64,000 bases of DNA from an uncultured Pelagibacteraceae bacterium. Its GTDB lineage: Bacteria; Pseudomonadota; Alphaproteobacteria; Pelagibacterales; Pelagibacteraceae. The DNA lies in NCBI GenBank assembly GCA_902618205.1, contig CACMZL010000001.1, positions 62,001-126,000 of the forward strand. Direction: 5' to 3'. A program made the translations under genes and the position numbers. Below are positions 18,422 through 25,953 of the stretch, piece by piece. The notes below the pieces were generated by a model. That model was not told where the DNA came from and ran no database searches. It saw only the letters and a program-made list of their open reading frames with translations. Numbering within the stretch: position 1 is the stretch's first letter; the number at the start of each line of letters is the position of its first letter.

Positions 18422-18937
18422 TTATCTGACTAAATCTTTAATAAATAATTTCAAGTCATTTATTACTAGATACAAACTATCTGACATTTGCACTATGCCA
18501 GGAAATATAACTGATATCTGATTTTTAAATGTGTCTATAAGCAAAATAAAGGCAATAATTGAAATAAGTATTAGAAATATTTTTTTAATAATTTTGTTTT
18601 CAGTAAATTCTGGTTCCTTTTTAACAGATATTAACTCTTTAGACTTGCTTTCAGTTTTTTTATTATATTTTCTGGTTTTTTTTGTCTTAGTTTCTTCTTT
18701 AATAAGATCAATATCTTTATTTTTTATTGGCAAATAATCATTATTTTTATCTGGAGTAAAATTTGGTTCATTAGTTTCTAAATTATTTATTTCATTTATT
18801 ATTTTTTGCTCTGAACTAGGAACTTTATAGTGCCATACCTCACTACAACTGCCACACTTCAATAAACGACCGTCTGCAGGTATTAAGTTAATATCAAGAT
18901 TAAATTTTTTTTTTCCACATGGACAATCTACGATCAT
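18422..18937 (-). CDS. Zinc-ribbon (MJ0042-type) protein with one membrane span
   Basis: A 171 aa protein with an N-terminal zinc-ribbon-like module, a charged Lys/Glu-rich linker, one hydrophobic span around residues 118-138 and a short C-terminal tail. Family members usually start CPxCxxxF; here the first knuckle is DCPCGKKKF, a C-x-C pair, while the second (KCGSC) is normal C-x-x-C. Function is unknown. In many Alphaproteobacteria such genes sit near cell-division genes, which is not the case here. Confidence 0.75.
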   Translation of the reverse strand: MIVDCPCGKKKFNLDINLIPADGRLLKCGSCSEVWHYKVPSSEQKIINEINNLETNEPNFTPDKNNDYLPIKNKDIDLIKEETKTKKTRKYNKKTESKSKELISVKKEPEFTENKIIKKIFLILISIIAFILLIDTFKNQISVIFPGIVQMSDSLYLVINDLKLFIKDLVR

Positions 18938-19029
18938 AACTTTTTATATAGCATAAATGCTAAAATTTACCTCTAAAATTGGTTTTTTATACTTTAATTT
19001 TTTTTTATCTACTGTATTAGTACTGCTTT

Positions 19030-19106
19030 CGGGGTGTAGCGCAGCCTGGTAGCGCACTTGGTTTGGGACCAAGGGGCCGTAGGTTCGAATCCTACCACCC
19101 CGACCA
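19030..19106 (+). tRNA. tRNA-Pro (anticodon TGG)
   Basis: Acceptor CGGGGTG pairs with CACCCCG; D-arm GCGC/GCGC; anticodon stem CTTGG/CCAAG with loop TTTGGGA giving TGG; T-arm GTAGG-TTCGAAT-CCTAC; CCA encoded at 19104-19106. An ORF starts 4 nt after the CCA, so the tRNA and that gene are probably cotranscribed. Confidence 0.97.
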
Positions 19107-19110
19107 TTTT

Positions 19111-19392
19111 ATGAAAAAAGCTAAAATTTATAAACCGTCTAAGACCGCAATGCAGTCAGGGCTAAAGAAATTTGATAAATGGATAATTGAATTCATTACA
19201 GATGATCCTGGCACCAATCCTTTGATGGGGTGGGAGAGTTCCACAGATACTTATGGTGAATTAAAATTAGAATTTTCCACAAAAGAATTAGCAATTGAGT
19301 ACGCAAAAAAAAATAATATTGATTTTGAAATAATTGAACCTAACAAAAGAAAAATTACTTTAAAGTCTTACGCTGATAATTTTACAAAATAA
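19111..19392 (+). CDS. ETC complex I subunit-like protein (NDUFS4 family)
   Basis: The track start at 19063 lies within tRNA-Pro; the first ATG after it (19111) gives 93 aa beginning MKKAKIYKPSKTAMQSG. The segments NPLMGWESSTDT, LEFSTKELAIEYAKKN and KSYADNF match the family of bacterial proteins related to the NDUFS4 accessory subunit of NADH dehydrogenase, found in Alphaproteobacteria and mitochondria. It probably stabilises respiratory complex I at the membrane. Only 4 nt separate its start from the tRNA 3' end, so after tRNA processing the mRNA would have almost no leader. The next gene begins at its stop codon. Confidence 0.88.
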   Translation: MKKAKIYKPSKTAMQSGLKKFDKWIIEFITDDPGTNPLMGWESSTDTYGELKLEFSTKELAIEYAKKNNIDFEIIEPNKRKITLKSYADNFTK

Positions 19393-20390
19393 TGTTTAAA
19401 TTTTTTACAGAAAGAAGATGGTACGGTTGGAGTATATTTGGATCAATCTTCATTTTAGTTTCAACTTGGTATCAAGTTCAATTAGATGTAAAAATTAACG
19501 AATGGTTTGGTGAATTTTACGATACTCTTCAAAAAGCTTTAACAGAACCTGGTTCAGTCACAGAAACTGAATTTATTGGATATTTGTTTACATTTGCAAA
19601 AGTTGCAGGTCTTTGGATTATAATTGCAATTATAACAGGATTTTTTGTATCTCATTGGGTTTTTAGGTGGAGAACTTCAATGGCTGAATATTATCACTCT
19701 CAATGGCTAAAAGCTCGTTTAACAGAAGGAGCTTCGCAGAGAGTTCAAGAAGACACTTTAAAATTTGCAAGAATAATGGAAGGTCTCGGTGTTGGGCTTT
19801 TAGATAGCATAATGACTCTAGTAGCCTTCCTGCCAATTTTATGGGGACTATCTAAACAAGTCGATGTACTTCCATGGATTGGTGAAGTTGATCATGCTTT
19901 AGTTTGGGTTGCAATAATATCTGCGCTTGGTGGAACAGTTTTACTAGCAGCTGTAGGTATAAAATTGCCTGGTATTGAATATGATATTCAAAAAGAAGAA
20001 GCTGGTTATAGAAAAGAATTAGTTCATGGAGAAGATGATCCTATAAGGGCAGCTCCACCAACTATAGGTCAATTGTATGATAGAGTAAGAGGTATTCACT
20101 ATAAATCATATTTTCACTACTTATATTTTAATGCTGTAAAATGGAGTTATTTCCAAGGTATGGTTATAGTTCCATATTTAGCACTTGCACCAACTATAGT
20201 ATCAGGTGCAATTACATTAGGTTTCGTTCAACAAATAACTAGAGCATTTGGAAGAGTTGAAAATTCATTACAGTATTTAGTTAGAAGCTGGTCTACAATA
20301 GTAGAATTGATTTCAGTTTGGAAAAGATTAAGTGAATTTGAAGCAAGATTGAAATATAATTCAGAAGAATCCACTGTTGAAAATATTTAA
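19392..20390 (+). CDS. SbmA/BacA-like family transporter
   Basis: Inner-membrane protein of 332 aa with the SbmA/BacA-like signature: INEWFGEFYDTLQKAL near the start, FRWRTSMAEYYHSQWL, a long region around GASQRVQEDTLKFARIMEGL, and a C-terminal helix AFGRVENSLQYLVRSWSTIV. SbmA and BacA import peptides and affect cell-envelope lipids, powered by the proton gradient. There is no nucleotide-binding domain, so it is not a full ABC transporter. Actual substrate here is unknown. It overlaps the flanking genes by 1 nt. Confidence 0.87.
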   Translation: MFKFFTERRWYGWSIFGSIFILVSTWYQVQLDVKINEWFGEFYDTLQKALTEPGSVTETEFIGYLFTFAKVAGLWIIIAIITGFFVSHWVFRWRTSMAEYYHSQWLKARLTEGASQRVQEDTLKFARIMEGLGVGLLDSIMTLVAFLPILWGLSKQVDVLPWIGEVDHALVWVAIISALGGTVLLAAVGIKLPGIEYDIQKEEAGYRKELVHGEDDPIRAAPPTIGQLYDRVRGIHYKSYFHYLYFNAVKWSYFQGMVIVPYLALAPTIVSGAITLGFVQQITRAFGRVENSLQYLVRSWSTIVELISVWKRLSEFEARLKYNSEESTVENI

Positions 20391-21334
20391 TGTCTTTAGA
20401 TAAAGATCTGATTAATAAACTTGTAAAAGTTACCTCCAGAGCTGCAATTAATTGTTATCAATTTCTAGGCAAAGGAAATAAAAAAATAGCTGACAAGGCG
20501 GCAACAGACTCAATGAGAAATGATTTAAATAATCTAGAAATAAACGGAAAAGTAGTGATAGGTGAAGGTGAACTTGATGAAGCACCAATGTTATATATAG
20601 GAGAAAGACTAGGAAACGGTAATGGACCGAGTATTGATATAGCTGTTGATCCTCTTGAAGGAACAAATTTTGCTGCAAAAAATATTCCAGGTGCCATATC
20701 GGTTTTAGCAATTTCAGAAAAAGGAAATTTATTTAATGCTCCAGAAACGTATATGAATAAAATTGCTGTTGGTAAAGATGTTCCATTTGATGCTACTGAT
20801 TTAGATTATCCTCTAAAAAAAAATATTTCTAATATAGCAGAAGCCAAAAATAAAAATATCAAAGAACTAACAGTGTGCATTCTTGATAGGCCAAGACATA
20901 AAGAGATTATTGAAGAATTAGAATCGTTAAAAGTAAATTTAAAATTAATTTCAGATGGAGATATTTTCGGGGCTCTCTTAGTTACTGATAACAAGTATAA
21001 TATTGACCTATTTTTAGGTATTGGAGGAGGTCCTGAGGGAGTTATTTCTGCAGCAGCTTTGGATGCTTATGGATGTAAATTTCAGGGTAGATTTATATTT
21101 GCAACCGATAAAGACAAAACTAGGGCTAAAAAAATGGGAATATCTGATCTAAATAAGAAATATGAATTAAATGAAATAGTTAAAGGGGATAGTATTTTTT
21201 GTGCGACAGGAATTACCAGCACTGAAATAGTTGGAGCTGTAAAAAAAGAAAATAAAAAATTTATTACAGAAACTCTTGTCACACACAAAGAATCTACAAT
21301 AGAAATTATAAAAAGTGAGGAACCTATAGCTTGA
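20390..21334 (+). CDS. glpX: Fructose-1,6-bisphosphatase class II
   Basis: GlpX hydrolyses fructose-1,6-bisphosphate in gluconeogenesis. The 314 aa protein has the family motifs GEGELDEAPMLYIGE, DIAVDPLEGTNFAAKNIPG with the metal-binding acidic residues, and GIGGGPEGVISAAALD. The gene starts at the last base of the preceding stop codon. The ORFs listed on the minus strand across it are shadows. Confidence 0.95.
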   Translation: MSLDKDLINKLVKVTSRAAINCYQFLGKGNKKIADKAATDSMRNDLNNLEINGKVVIGEGELDEAPMLYIGERLGNGNGPSIDIAVDPLEGTNFAAKNIPGAISVLAISEKGNLFNAPETYMNKIAVGKDVPFDATDLDYPLKKNISNIAEAKNKNIKELTVCILDRPRHKEIIEELESLKVNLKLISDGDIFGALLVTDNKYNIDLFLGIGGGPEGVISAAALDAYGCKFQGRFIFATDKDKTRAKKMGISDLNKKYELNEIVKGDSIFCATGITSTEIVGAVKKENKKFITETLVTHKESTIEIIKSEEPIA

Positions 21335-21369
21335 TTATTTTTAATAATTGCAATAGAAACTCCATCTCT

Positions 21370-21444
21370 GGTCCCTTCGTCTATCGGTTAGGACACATGG
21401 TTTTCATCCATGAAAGAGGGGTTCGATTCCCCTAGGGACCGCCA
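21370..21444 (+). tRNA. tRNA-Glu (anticodon TTC)
   Basis: Acceptor GGTCCCT pairs with AGGGACC; D-arm GTCT/GGAC; anticodon stem CATGG/CCATG with loop TTTTCAT giving TTC; T-arm AGGGG-TTCGATT-CCCCT; discriminator G; CCA encoded at 21442-21444. The last 27 bases recur exactly at 23012-23038, marking this as the attachment site of an inserted element. Confidence 0.97.
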
Positions 21445-21486
21445 TATTAAGGATGCATATTCAACCTTAATTTAATCACCATTATC

Positions 21487-21508
21487 TCTGGGCACCTTCT
21501 GGGCACCC
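21487..21508. repeat. Left tandem arm-like repeat of the tRNA-Glu element
   Basis: TCTGGGCACCT followed by TCTGGGCACCC, an 11 bp period tandem pair 42 nt after the tRNA CCA. An identical pair in the same orientation lies at 22922-22943. These are GC-rich islands in AT-rich DNA. An integrase arm-binding role is inferred from position, period and duplication at both ends. Confidence 0.65.
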
Positions 21509-21523
21509 TGATATAATTAAATT

Positions 21524-22918
21524 ATGAAAAAATTCTTCATGATCATAGTTCTGAGTTTGTTAATAAAAGGAAGTGTTTACGCAGAACAATATAGAGTTGC
21601 AGTATCAGGTTATTATGATCAAACTAAATCTACATTAAATGGTAAGAGCAAAATTTCTTTAGAGGATGCAAAAAATCAAGCACTAAGGCTATGCAAAGAC
21701 TCAAAGCTAATGAATAAAGTAAAGCCAGAGTCTTGTTTAGTTTATAGAATAGTTATTCATGAAGATGGATTTTTTGGTAAATTAATCAAAGATGAAATTG
21801 TATGGAGTAAAGAGGTTGCTAAATTTGAAAAAAAATTAAAACAAAAAAAAATTGCTGAAAAGCCAAAGAAGCAAGAACCAAAAAATAATCAAAAAGAAAA
21901 AGGCTTAGAATTAAAACAAACTTTGCTTCAATCAACTTTGGTTATGAAATCTAAAAAGAACACTCATACTATTGAATTTAATAGAAATGGAACAGGTACT
22001 TGGTCAATGGGTAATTATTCCGCAAAAATTGTTTGGGAAGTAATAGACAATAATACTTTTAAAGCACATCAACCAAAATACAATTATTCATTAGCAAAAA
22101 TTAATTGGAAAAATTTAACACTAAAATATGAAGATAGTAGAGGAGAAATTTGGGACTATAAAATAATTAGTCCTAAAAAATTAGTAACACTAATTGCAGA
22201 AAAACCGAAAAAGAAGGAACCAAAGGTGAGTATAGATGACGATAAAATTGTTCCTGCTGGTTCTGGATCAGGCTTTTTTGTATTAAAAGATGGAACTGTA
22301 ATTACAAATTATCACGTTATAGAAGGTTGTGAGCTTAATAAAGTTTCTTATAAAGGATCTCAATCAGAAGCTAAAGTCCTATCAATTGATAAAGTTAACG
22401 ATATTGCAATTTTAAAAACTAATATTAAACCACTAACTGCTTTTGCTGTATCTAATGAGGATGTTTCTTTATTAGAAGATGTGGTTGTTGCTGGGTATCC
22501 TTTAGGTAAACAAATAAGCTCAGCAATCAAAACCCATAAAGGTGTTGTAACTGCTCTTGCAGGTGCTGGTGATAATTATTCATATTTTCAAACCGATGCA
22601 GCAATTAATCAGGGTAATAGTGGTGGACCAATTATAAATCAAAAAGGGAACGTAGTTGGTATTGCAGTTCAAACATGGGTAGAGGAGGGTGTTCAAGGAG
22701 TTCATTTTGGAATTAAATCATCAACACTTAAGACTTTTGCAAATGCGAATGGTTTGAAATTCTTAACGCCAAATAATAGAGATTTATCTAATAAGGAACT
22801 TGGTAAATTAATTACTGAAAGTACAGTTTATGTTGAGTGTCATATGACTATAGCTCAAATAAAAAAAATGATCGCACAAAGTGAAAACAAGAAAGCTTTA
22901 TATGAGAAATATCGCTGA
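21524..22918 (+). CDS. Secreted trypsin-like serine protease (S1C type) with N-terminal extension
   Basis: A signal peptide (MKKFFMIIVLSLLIKGSVYA) sends this 464 aa protein to the periplasm. Residues about 25-105 form a small module with NQALRLCKDSK and ESCLVYRI (two Cys); a Lys/Pro/Glu-rich linker follows, then a beta-rich module with TIEFNRNGTGTWSMGNYSA, a second KPKKKEP linker, and the protease domain from about residue 245. The catalytic triad is present: His in TNYHVIEG, Asp in NDIAILK, Ser in NQGNSGGP. There is no PDZ domain, so it is not a standard DegP/DegQ. It is the sole cargo of the tRNA-Glu element. Confidence 0.85.
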   Translation: MKKFFMIIVLSLLIKGSVYAEQYRVAVSGYYDQTKSTLNGKSKISLEDAKNQALRLCKDSKLMNKVKPESCLVYRIVIHEDGFFGKLIKDEIVWSKEVAKFEKKLKQKKIAEKPKKQEPKNNQKEKGLELKQTLLQSTLVMKSKKNTHTIEFNRNGTGTWSMGNYSAKIVWEVIDNNTFKAHQPKYNYSLAKINWKNLTLKYEDSRGEIWDYKIISPKKLVTLIAEKPKKKEPKVSIDDDKIVPAGSGSGFFVLKDGTVITNYHVIEGCELNKVSYKGSQSEAKVLSIDKVNDIAILKTNIKPLTAFAVSNEDVSLLEDVVVAGYPLGKQISSAIKTHKGVVTALAGAGDNYSYFQTDAAINQGNSGGPIINQKGNVVGIAVQTWVEEGVQGVHFGIKSSTLKTFANANGLKFLTPNNRDLSNKELGKLITESTVYVECHMTIAQIKKMIAQSENKKALYEKYR

Positions 22919-22921
22919 TTA

Positions 22922-22943
22922 TCTGGGCACCTTCTGGGCACCC
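22922..22943. repeat. Right tandem arm-like repeat of the tRNA-Glu element
   Basis: An exact second copy of the 22 bp tandem pair (TCTGGGCACCT, TCTGGGCACCC), starting 4 nt after the protease stop codon and ending 68 nt before the duplicated tRNA end. Both copies are preceded by an attat-like word. The 1.4 kb separation and perfect identity argue for selection or recent duplication. Confidence 0.65.
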
Positions 22944-23011
22944 TTGAATTAAATTTTTGAATTTTAATGATAAAAATAGCTAATAAACACAACGTTCATG
23001 ATCACAGAAAT

Positions 23012-23038
23012 GGGGTTCGATTCCCCTAGGGACCGCCA
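23012..23038 (+). repeat. Partial tRNA-Glu duplicate (putative attachment-site copy)
   Basis: The 27 bases beginning ggggttcgattcccctaggg are identical to tRNA-Glu 21418-21444, covering the T-arm, 3' acceptor strand and CCA. Upstream bases resemble the anticodon arm only loosely. It cannot fold as a tRNA. It forms the right boundary of the inserted segment and lies 2 nt before the next start codon. Confidence 0.9.
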
Positions 23039-23040
23039 CA

Positions 23041-23292
23041 ATGAAATATATTGTTTATTTAATCATATCTAAAAATAAGCAAAAACACCTTAGCTACGTT
23101 GGATATACTAATAATTTGAAGAATAGATTGGCTAAACATAATGCTTCGAAAGGAGCAAAATTTACCAGAGGTAGAAAATGGATATTAGCCTATAGTATGA
23201 GTTATGATACAAAATCTAAGGCCATGAGTGAGGAATACAAACTTAAAAAAAACTATAAACTTAGAAATAAGATAAAATCTAATTTTTTATAA
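23041..23292 (+). CDS. GIY-YIG nuclease domain protein (UPF0213-like)
   Basis: An 83 aa single-domain protein. The motif pair is visible as YIVYLI near the start and SYVGYTNNLKNRLAKHN, with KGAKFTRGRKW and SMSYDTKSKAMSEEYKLK following, matching the short GIY-YIG proteins related to YhbQ. The Arg in the first helix and the Glu in SEEYKLKK are candidates for the active site. Cellular role is not established. The ATG lies 2 nt after a tRNA-Glu 3' end copy, with no room for a Shine-Dalgarno site outside it. The next gene starts immediately after the stop. Confidence 0.85.
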   Translation: MKYIVYLIISKNKQKHLSYVGYTNNLKNRLAKHNASKGAKFTRGRKWILAYSMSYDTKSKAMSEEYKLKKNYKLRNKIKSNFL

Positions 23293-24330
23293 ATGAAAAT
23301 CTCAATTCTACTTCCTTATAAAGAAAATTTTACCCCAAATTATGCAGGTGCAGTTTCCCTTTTTCTAAATGATACAATCAAATTAAGTAAATACAAAAAA
23401 AATATTGAAGTGTATGGAAATACTTCTTTTAAAAATAAATTATTACCCAATTATACTAATTTAAATTTTTCAAAAATATTCTTCAGAAGTAGTAGTAAAG
23501 AATATGTAAAAAAATTTCTGGATATTGAAAAAATAAAAAAATCAAATTTAATAGAAATCCATAACAGACCAGATTATATAAATTCTATTTATGGAGTAAA
23601 TAATAATATTGTTCTATATTTTCATAATAATCCACTAGAAATGAAATCATCAAAAACTGTGAAGGAAAGAATTGATATATTTAACAAAACAAAAAAAATA
23701 ATATTTAATAGTAATTGGACTCTAAGAAAATTTACGAAAGGTTTAAATAAAAAATACAATACAGATAAACTTCAAGTTATTAATCAGTCAACAAGTAAAA
23801 AAATAATTAATTTTAAAAATAAAAAAAAAATAATTTTATTTGTTGGTAGATTAAATGCTTCTAAAGGTTATGATCTATTTGGAAAGGCTATTATAAATGT
23901 ATTAAACAATAATCCTGATTGGAAAGCTATAGTTATTGGTGATGAACCTAGAGAAAACCATGTTTTTGAACATAAAAATATGAAAATTTTGGGTTTTCAA
24001 AAATATAACGTTGTAACAAAATGGTTTATAAAGTCTGATATTTCAGTTGTTTGCTCTCGATGGGATGAACCTTTTGGTAGAACTGCTTTAGAAGCTTCAA
24101 GTGCAGGATGTGCTGTAATTATTACAGATAAAGGTGGACTTAGTGAGGCATCTCCAAAAGCTATGATAATAAAGTCTTTAACTGTTAAAAATATTGAAAA
24201 TTCAATCGAAAAACTAATTAAAAACGAGTCTTTAAAGAAATCATTACAAAAAAGGATTTATAAACATTTTTACTTAACTAATAATTATATTTCAAAAAAA
24301 ATTGATAGATACAGAGATAAACTAATTTAA
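23293..24330 (+). CDS. Glycosyltransferase family 4 protein
   Basis: A 345 aa GT-B fold glycosyltransferase using an activated sugar donor. Seen: IILFVGRLNASKGYDLFGKA (donor-domain start), and the acidic pair motif around CSRWDEPFGRTALEASSAGC followed by ITDKGGLSEA. Probably cytoplasmic and involved in lipopolysaccharide or other surface glycan assembly; acceptor and donor unknown. The gene touches the GIY-YIG stop codon and faces the recombinase gene. It belongs to an accessory-looking region. Confidence 0.88.
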   Translation: MKISILLPYKENFTPNYAGAVSLFLNDTIKLSKYKKNIEVYGNTSFKNKLLPNYTNLNFSKIFFRSSSKEYVKKFLDIEKIKKSNLIEIHNRPDYINSIYGVNNNIVLYFHNNPLEMKSSKTVKERIDIFNKTKKIIFNSNWTLRKFTKGLNKKYNTDKLQVINQSTSKKIINFKNKKKIILFVGRLNASKGYDLFGKAIINVLNNNPDWKAIVIGDEPRENHVFEHKNMKILGFQKYNVVTKWFIKSDISVVCSRWDEPFGRTALEASSAGCAVIITDKGGLSEASPKAMIIKSLTVKNIENSIEKLIKNESLKKSLQKRIYKHFYLTNNYISKKIDRYRDKLI

Positions 24331-24335
24331 GATTA

Positions 24336-25289
24336 TTATATTTTGATTTTATTTAATGCATTGTTTTTAAATATATTTGCCTCTCTAATATATCTTCTAA
24401 CCATTTGTGTTGTTTTGTGACCTGTCATAGCCATTATGCTCCGCTCATCAGCGCCTGAATCAGCAGCTACTGTTGCAAAACCCGACCTTAAACTATGACC
24501 TGCAAAATTTTTGTTTTCGATACCTGCTAATTTTAAATATTCTTTCATTAATAAAACTACAGATTGATCAGTTAATCTTTTATCTGTTAATGATAAACCT
24601 TTAGAAAATCTTCTAAAAATAGGTCCAGACTTAATTTTAGAAATTTCTAACCATTTTTTTAGATTTGTAACAGGACAGTAAATTTCATTATCGAAGTAGG
24701 GTATTCCTTTAGTCATTCCTTCGCCAAATTGGTCAGTTTTTGATCTTTTAATAGTGATTTTTATACCCTCTGGAACAAACTCTAAATCCTCATGATCAAT
24801 TGAAATGAGCTCCGTTCTTCTAAAGCCTCCTCCAAAGCCAACTAAAATTATTGATTTATCTCTATGTTTTTTTACTTTCTCAGTTTTTTGTTCATCTATT
24901 ACATTAATAATTGATTTTAAATGATTGATTAATATTGGTTTTTTACCTTTCTGAATACTTCCTTTGACTCTTCTTATTCCCATTAAATTTTCAACGATGA
25001 TTGGATGTTTTGTATCTAGATAATGCCCTTTCAATTTGTGAACCATGCCTATTGATACTAATCTTCGTCTTAAAGTACTTATTTTTGAATTTTTAGAGAG
25101 ATGGGTTAGGTATAAAGAGACTATTTTTGGCTCTGTCGGCAAACAGTCTAATCCATGCTTAGCGCAAAAAGCACCAAAGTCTTTAAAGTCGGATTTATAG
25201 GCTCTTAAAGTATTATTTGCTTTTGAGCTTTTAAGGTTATTTAAAGTTGCCTCATGAAGCGATTTTAGGTCTGTTGTCAGCTCATTCAT
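24336..25289 (-). CDS. Tyrosine recombinase/integrase
   Basis: A 317 aa site-specific recombinase with an N-terminal SAM-like core-binding domain (about residues 1-110) and a catalytic domain containing all expected residues: Arg157 in GGGFRRTEL, Lys184 in KRSKTDQ, His265 and Arg268 in AGHSLRSGF, His291 in MTGHKTTQ, and the nucleophile Tyr300. It lacks an obvious arm-binding domain, so it looks more like a simple XerC/Cre-type enzyme than a lambda-type integrase. A near-perfect 14-7-14 palindrome lies directly before its start codon. It may serve the local elements in trans; that is inference. Confidence 0.93.
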   Translation of the reverse strand: MNELTTDLKSLHEATLNNLKSSKANNTLRAYKSDFKDFGAFCAKHGLDCLPTEPKIVSLYLTHLSKNSKISTLRRRLVSIGMVHKLKGHYLDTKHPIIVENLMGIRRVKGSIQKGKKPILINHLKSIINVIDEQKTEKVKKHRDKSIILVGFGGGFRRTELISIDHEDLEFVPEGIKITIKRSKTDQFGEGMTKGIPYFDNEIYCPVTNLKKWLEISKIKSGPIFRRFSKGLSLTDKRLTDQSVVLLMKEYLKLAGIENKNFAGHSLRSGFATVAADSGADERSIMAMTGHKTTQMVRRYIREANIFKNNALNKIKI

Positions 25290-25292
25290 ATA

Positions 25293-25327
25293 ATTACTAT
25301 TGATAACAATTAATTATCGATAGTAAT
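25293..25327. promoter_or_regulatory. Lox/dif-like inverted repeat upstream of the recombinase
   Basis: ATTACTATTGATAA and TTATCGATAGTAAT are inverted copies with one mismatch, separated by 7 bases (CAATTAA). This is the geometry of a tyrosine-recombinase core site (two 11-14 bp arms around a 6-8 bp crossover region). It lies 3 nt from the recombinase ATG. It could alternatively be an operator for autoregulation or a hairpin in the mRNA leader. Confidence 0.5.
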
Positions 25328-25369
25328 ATAACATTAGCAAATTAATGTCAAATAAAATAAATTAAAAAA

Positions 25370-25861
25370 ATGACAATCGGAACATGGCAGCTTATTGCAC
25401 TTTTAGTAATTTTAAGTCCAACAATCATTGCATTTTTTTGCTGTTTATTTTTAATTAATAAGAAAAGTTATACGAAATTACCAAAAGGATTGGCATTTGC
25501 AGGTTTTTGGTACAGATTAATTGCGGGTGTTATAGATACTGTAATAGTTGCTATTATCACTTTCATTTTAGCTTTTATACCGGTAATTGGCTGGATATTC
25601 GGAATATTCGTAAGTTGGTTATATTATGCTTTACTACAATCATCAAAAAAACAATCTACTTTTGGAATGAGAGCGGTTGATATGAGAATTTCAGACGAAA
25701 ATTACAAAAAAATTAGTTTTTGGAGAGCTTCAGGCAATTATTTTGTATTACCTATATCTATTATGATTATTTTCATTGGTTTATTAATGATTGCTTTTAC
25801 TGAGAGAAAACAAGGACTACATAACTTTATATCAAGAACTTTATGTGTAAGAGATAAATAG
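25370..25861 (+). CDS. RDD family membrane protein
   Basis: A 163 aa protein with about four hydrophobic segments. The family hallmark is the Arg/Asp pair in the first conserved segment, here FWYRLIAGVIDTVIVA, with later GMRAVDMRI and LHNFISRTLCV. Function is unknown; some relatives influence ion homeostasis. It is divergent from the recombinase, so the palindrome region also contains its promoter. Confidence 0.85.
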   Translation: MTIGTWQLIALLVILSPTIIAFFCCLFLINKKSYTKLPKGLAFAGFWYRLIAGVIDTVIVAIITFILAFIPVIGWIFGIFVSWLYYALLQSSKKQSTFGMRAVDMRISDENYKKISFWRASGNYFVLPISIMIIFIGLLMIAFTERKQGLHNFISRTLCVRDK

Positions 25862-25953
25862 TTTGTTAACGCTATTCACAGCTGTTAAAAACTCATAATT
25901 ATCAACTATAAAGTGATACTAATATAATTTGCACTGTGATAATCTCTTAAATG

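Larger units (their letters stand above)
21418..23038 (+). mobile_element. Mini genomic island integrated in tRNA-Glu, no integrase
   Basis: A 1.6 kb segment lies between two identical 27 bp copies of the tRNA-Glu 3' end. Just inside each end is an identical 22 bp tandem repeat (21487-21508 and 22922-22943). The only gene is a secreted trypsin-like protease. There is no recombinase inside. The architecture matches insertion by a tyrosine integrase acting at the tRNA; with no integrase of its own it would be non-autonomous or a relic. Removing it would rejoin tRNA-Glu to the GIY-YIG gene with a 2 nt gap. Confidence 0.78.

Noticed and set aside
19063-19110. Upstream start of the complex I accessory gene
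   Set aside because: The extra 16 codons fall within tRNA-Pro and do not match the family; the ATG at 19111 is the real start.
20448-21288. Minus-strand ORFs across glpX
   Set aside because: Shadows of glpX in other frames without recognisable features; the plus-strand gene is complete.
21370-25327. One larger element from tRNA-Glu through the recombinase
   Set aside because: No third copy of the tRNA-Glu end was found after the recombinase; the duplicated end at 23012-23038 bounds only the protease segment. A functional link in trans remains possible.
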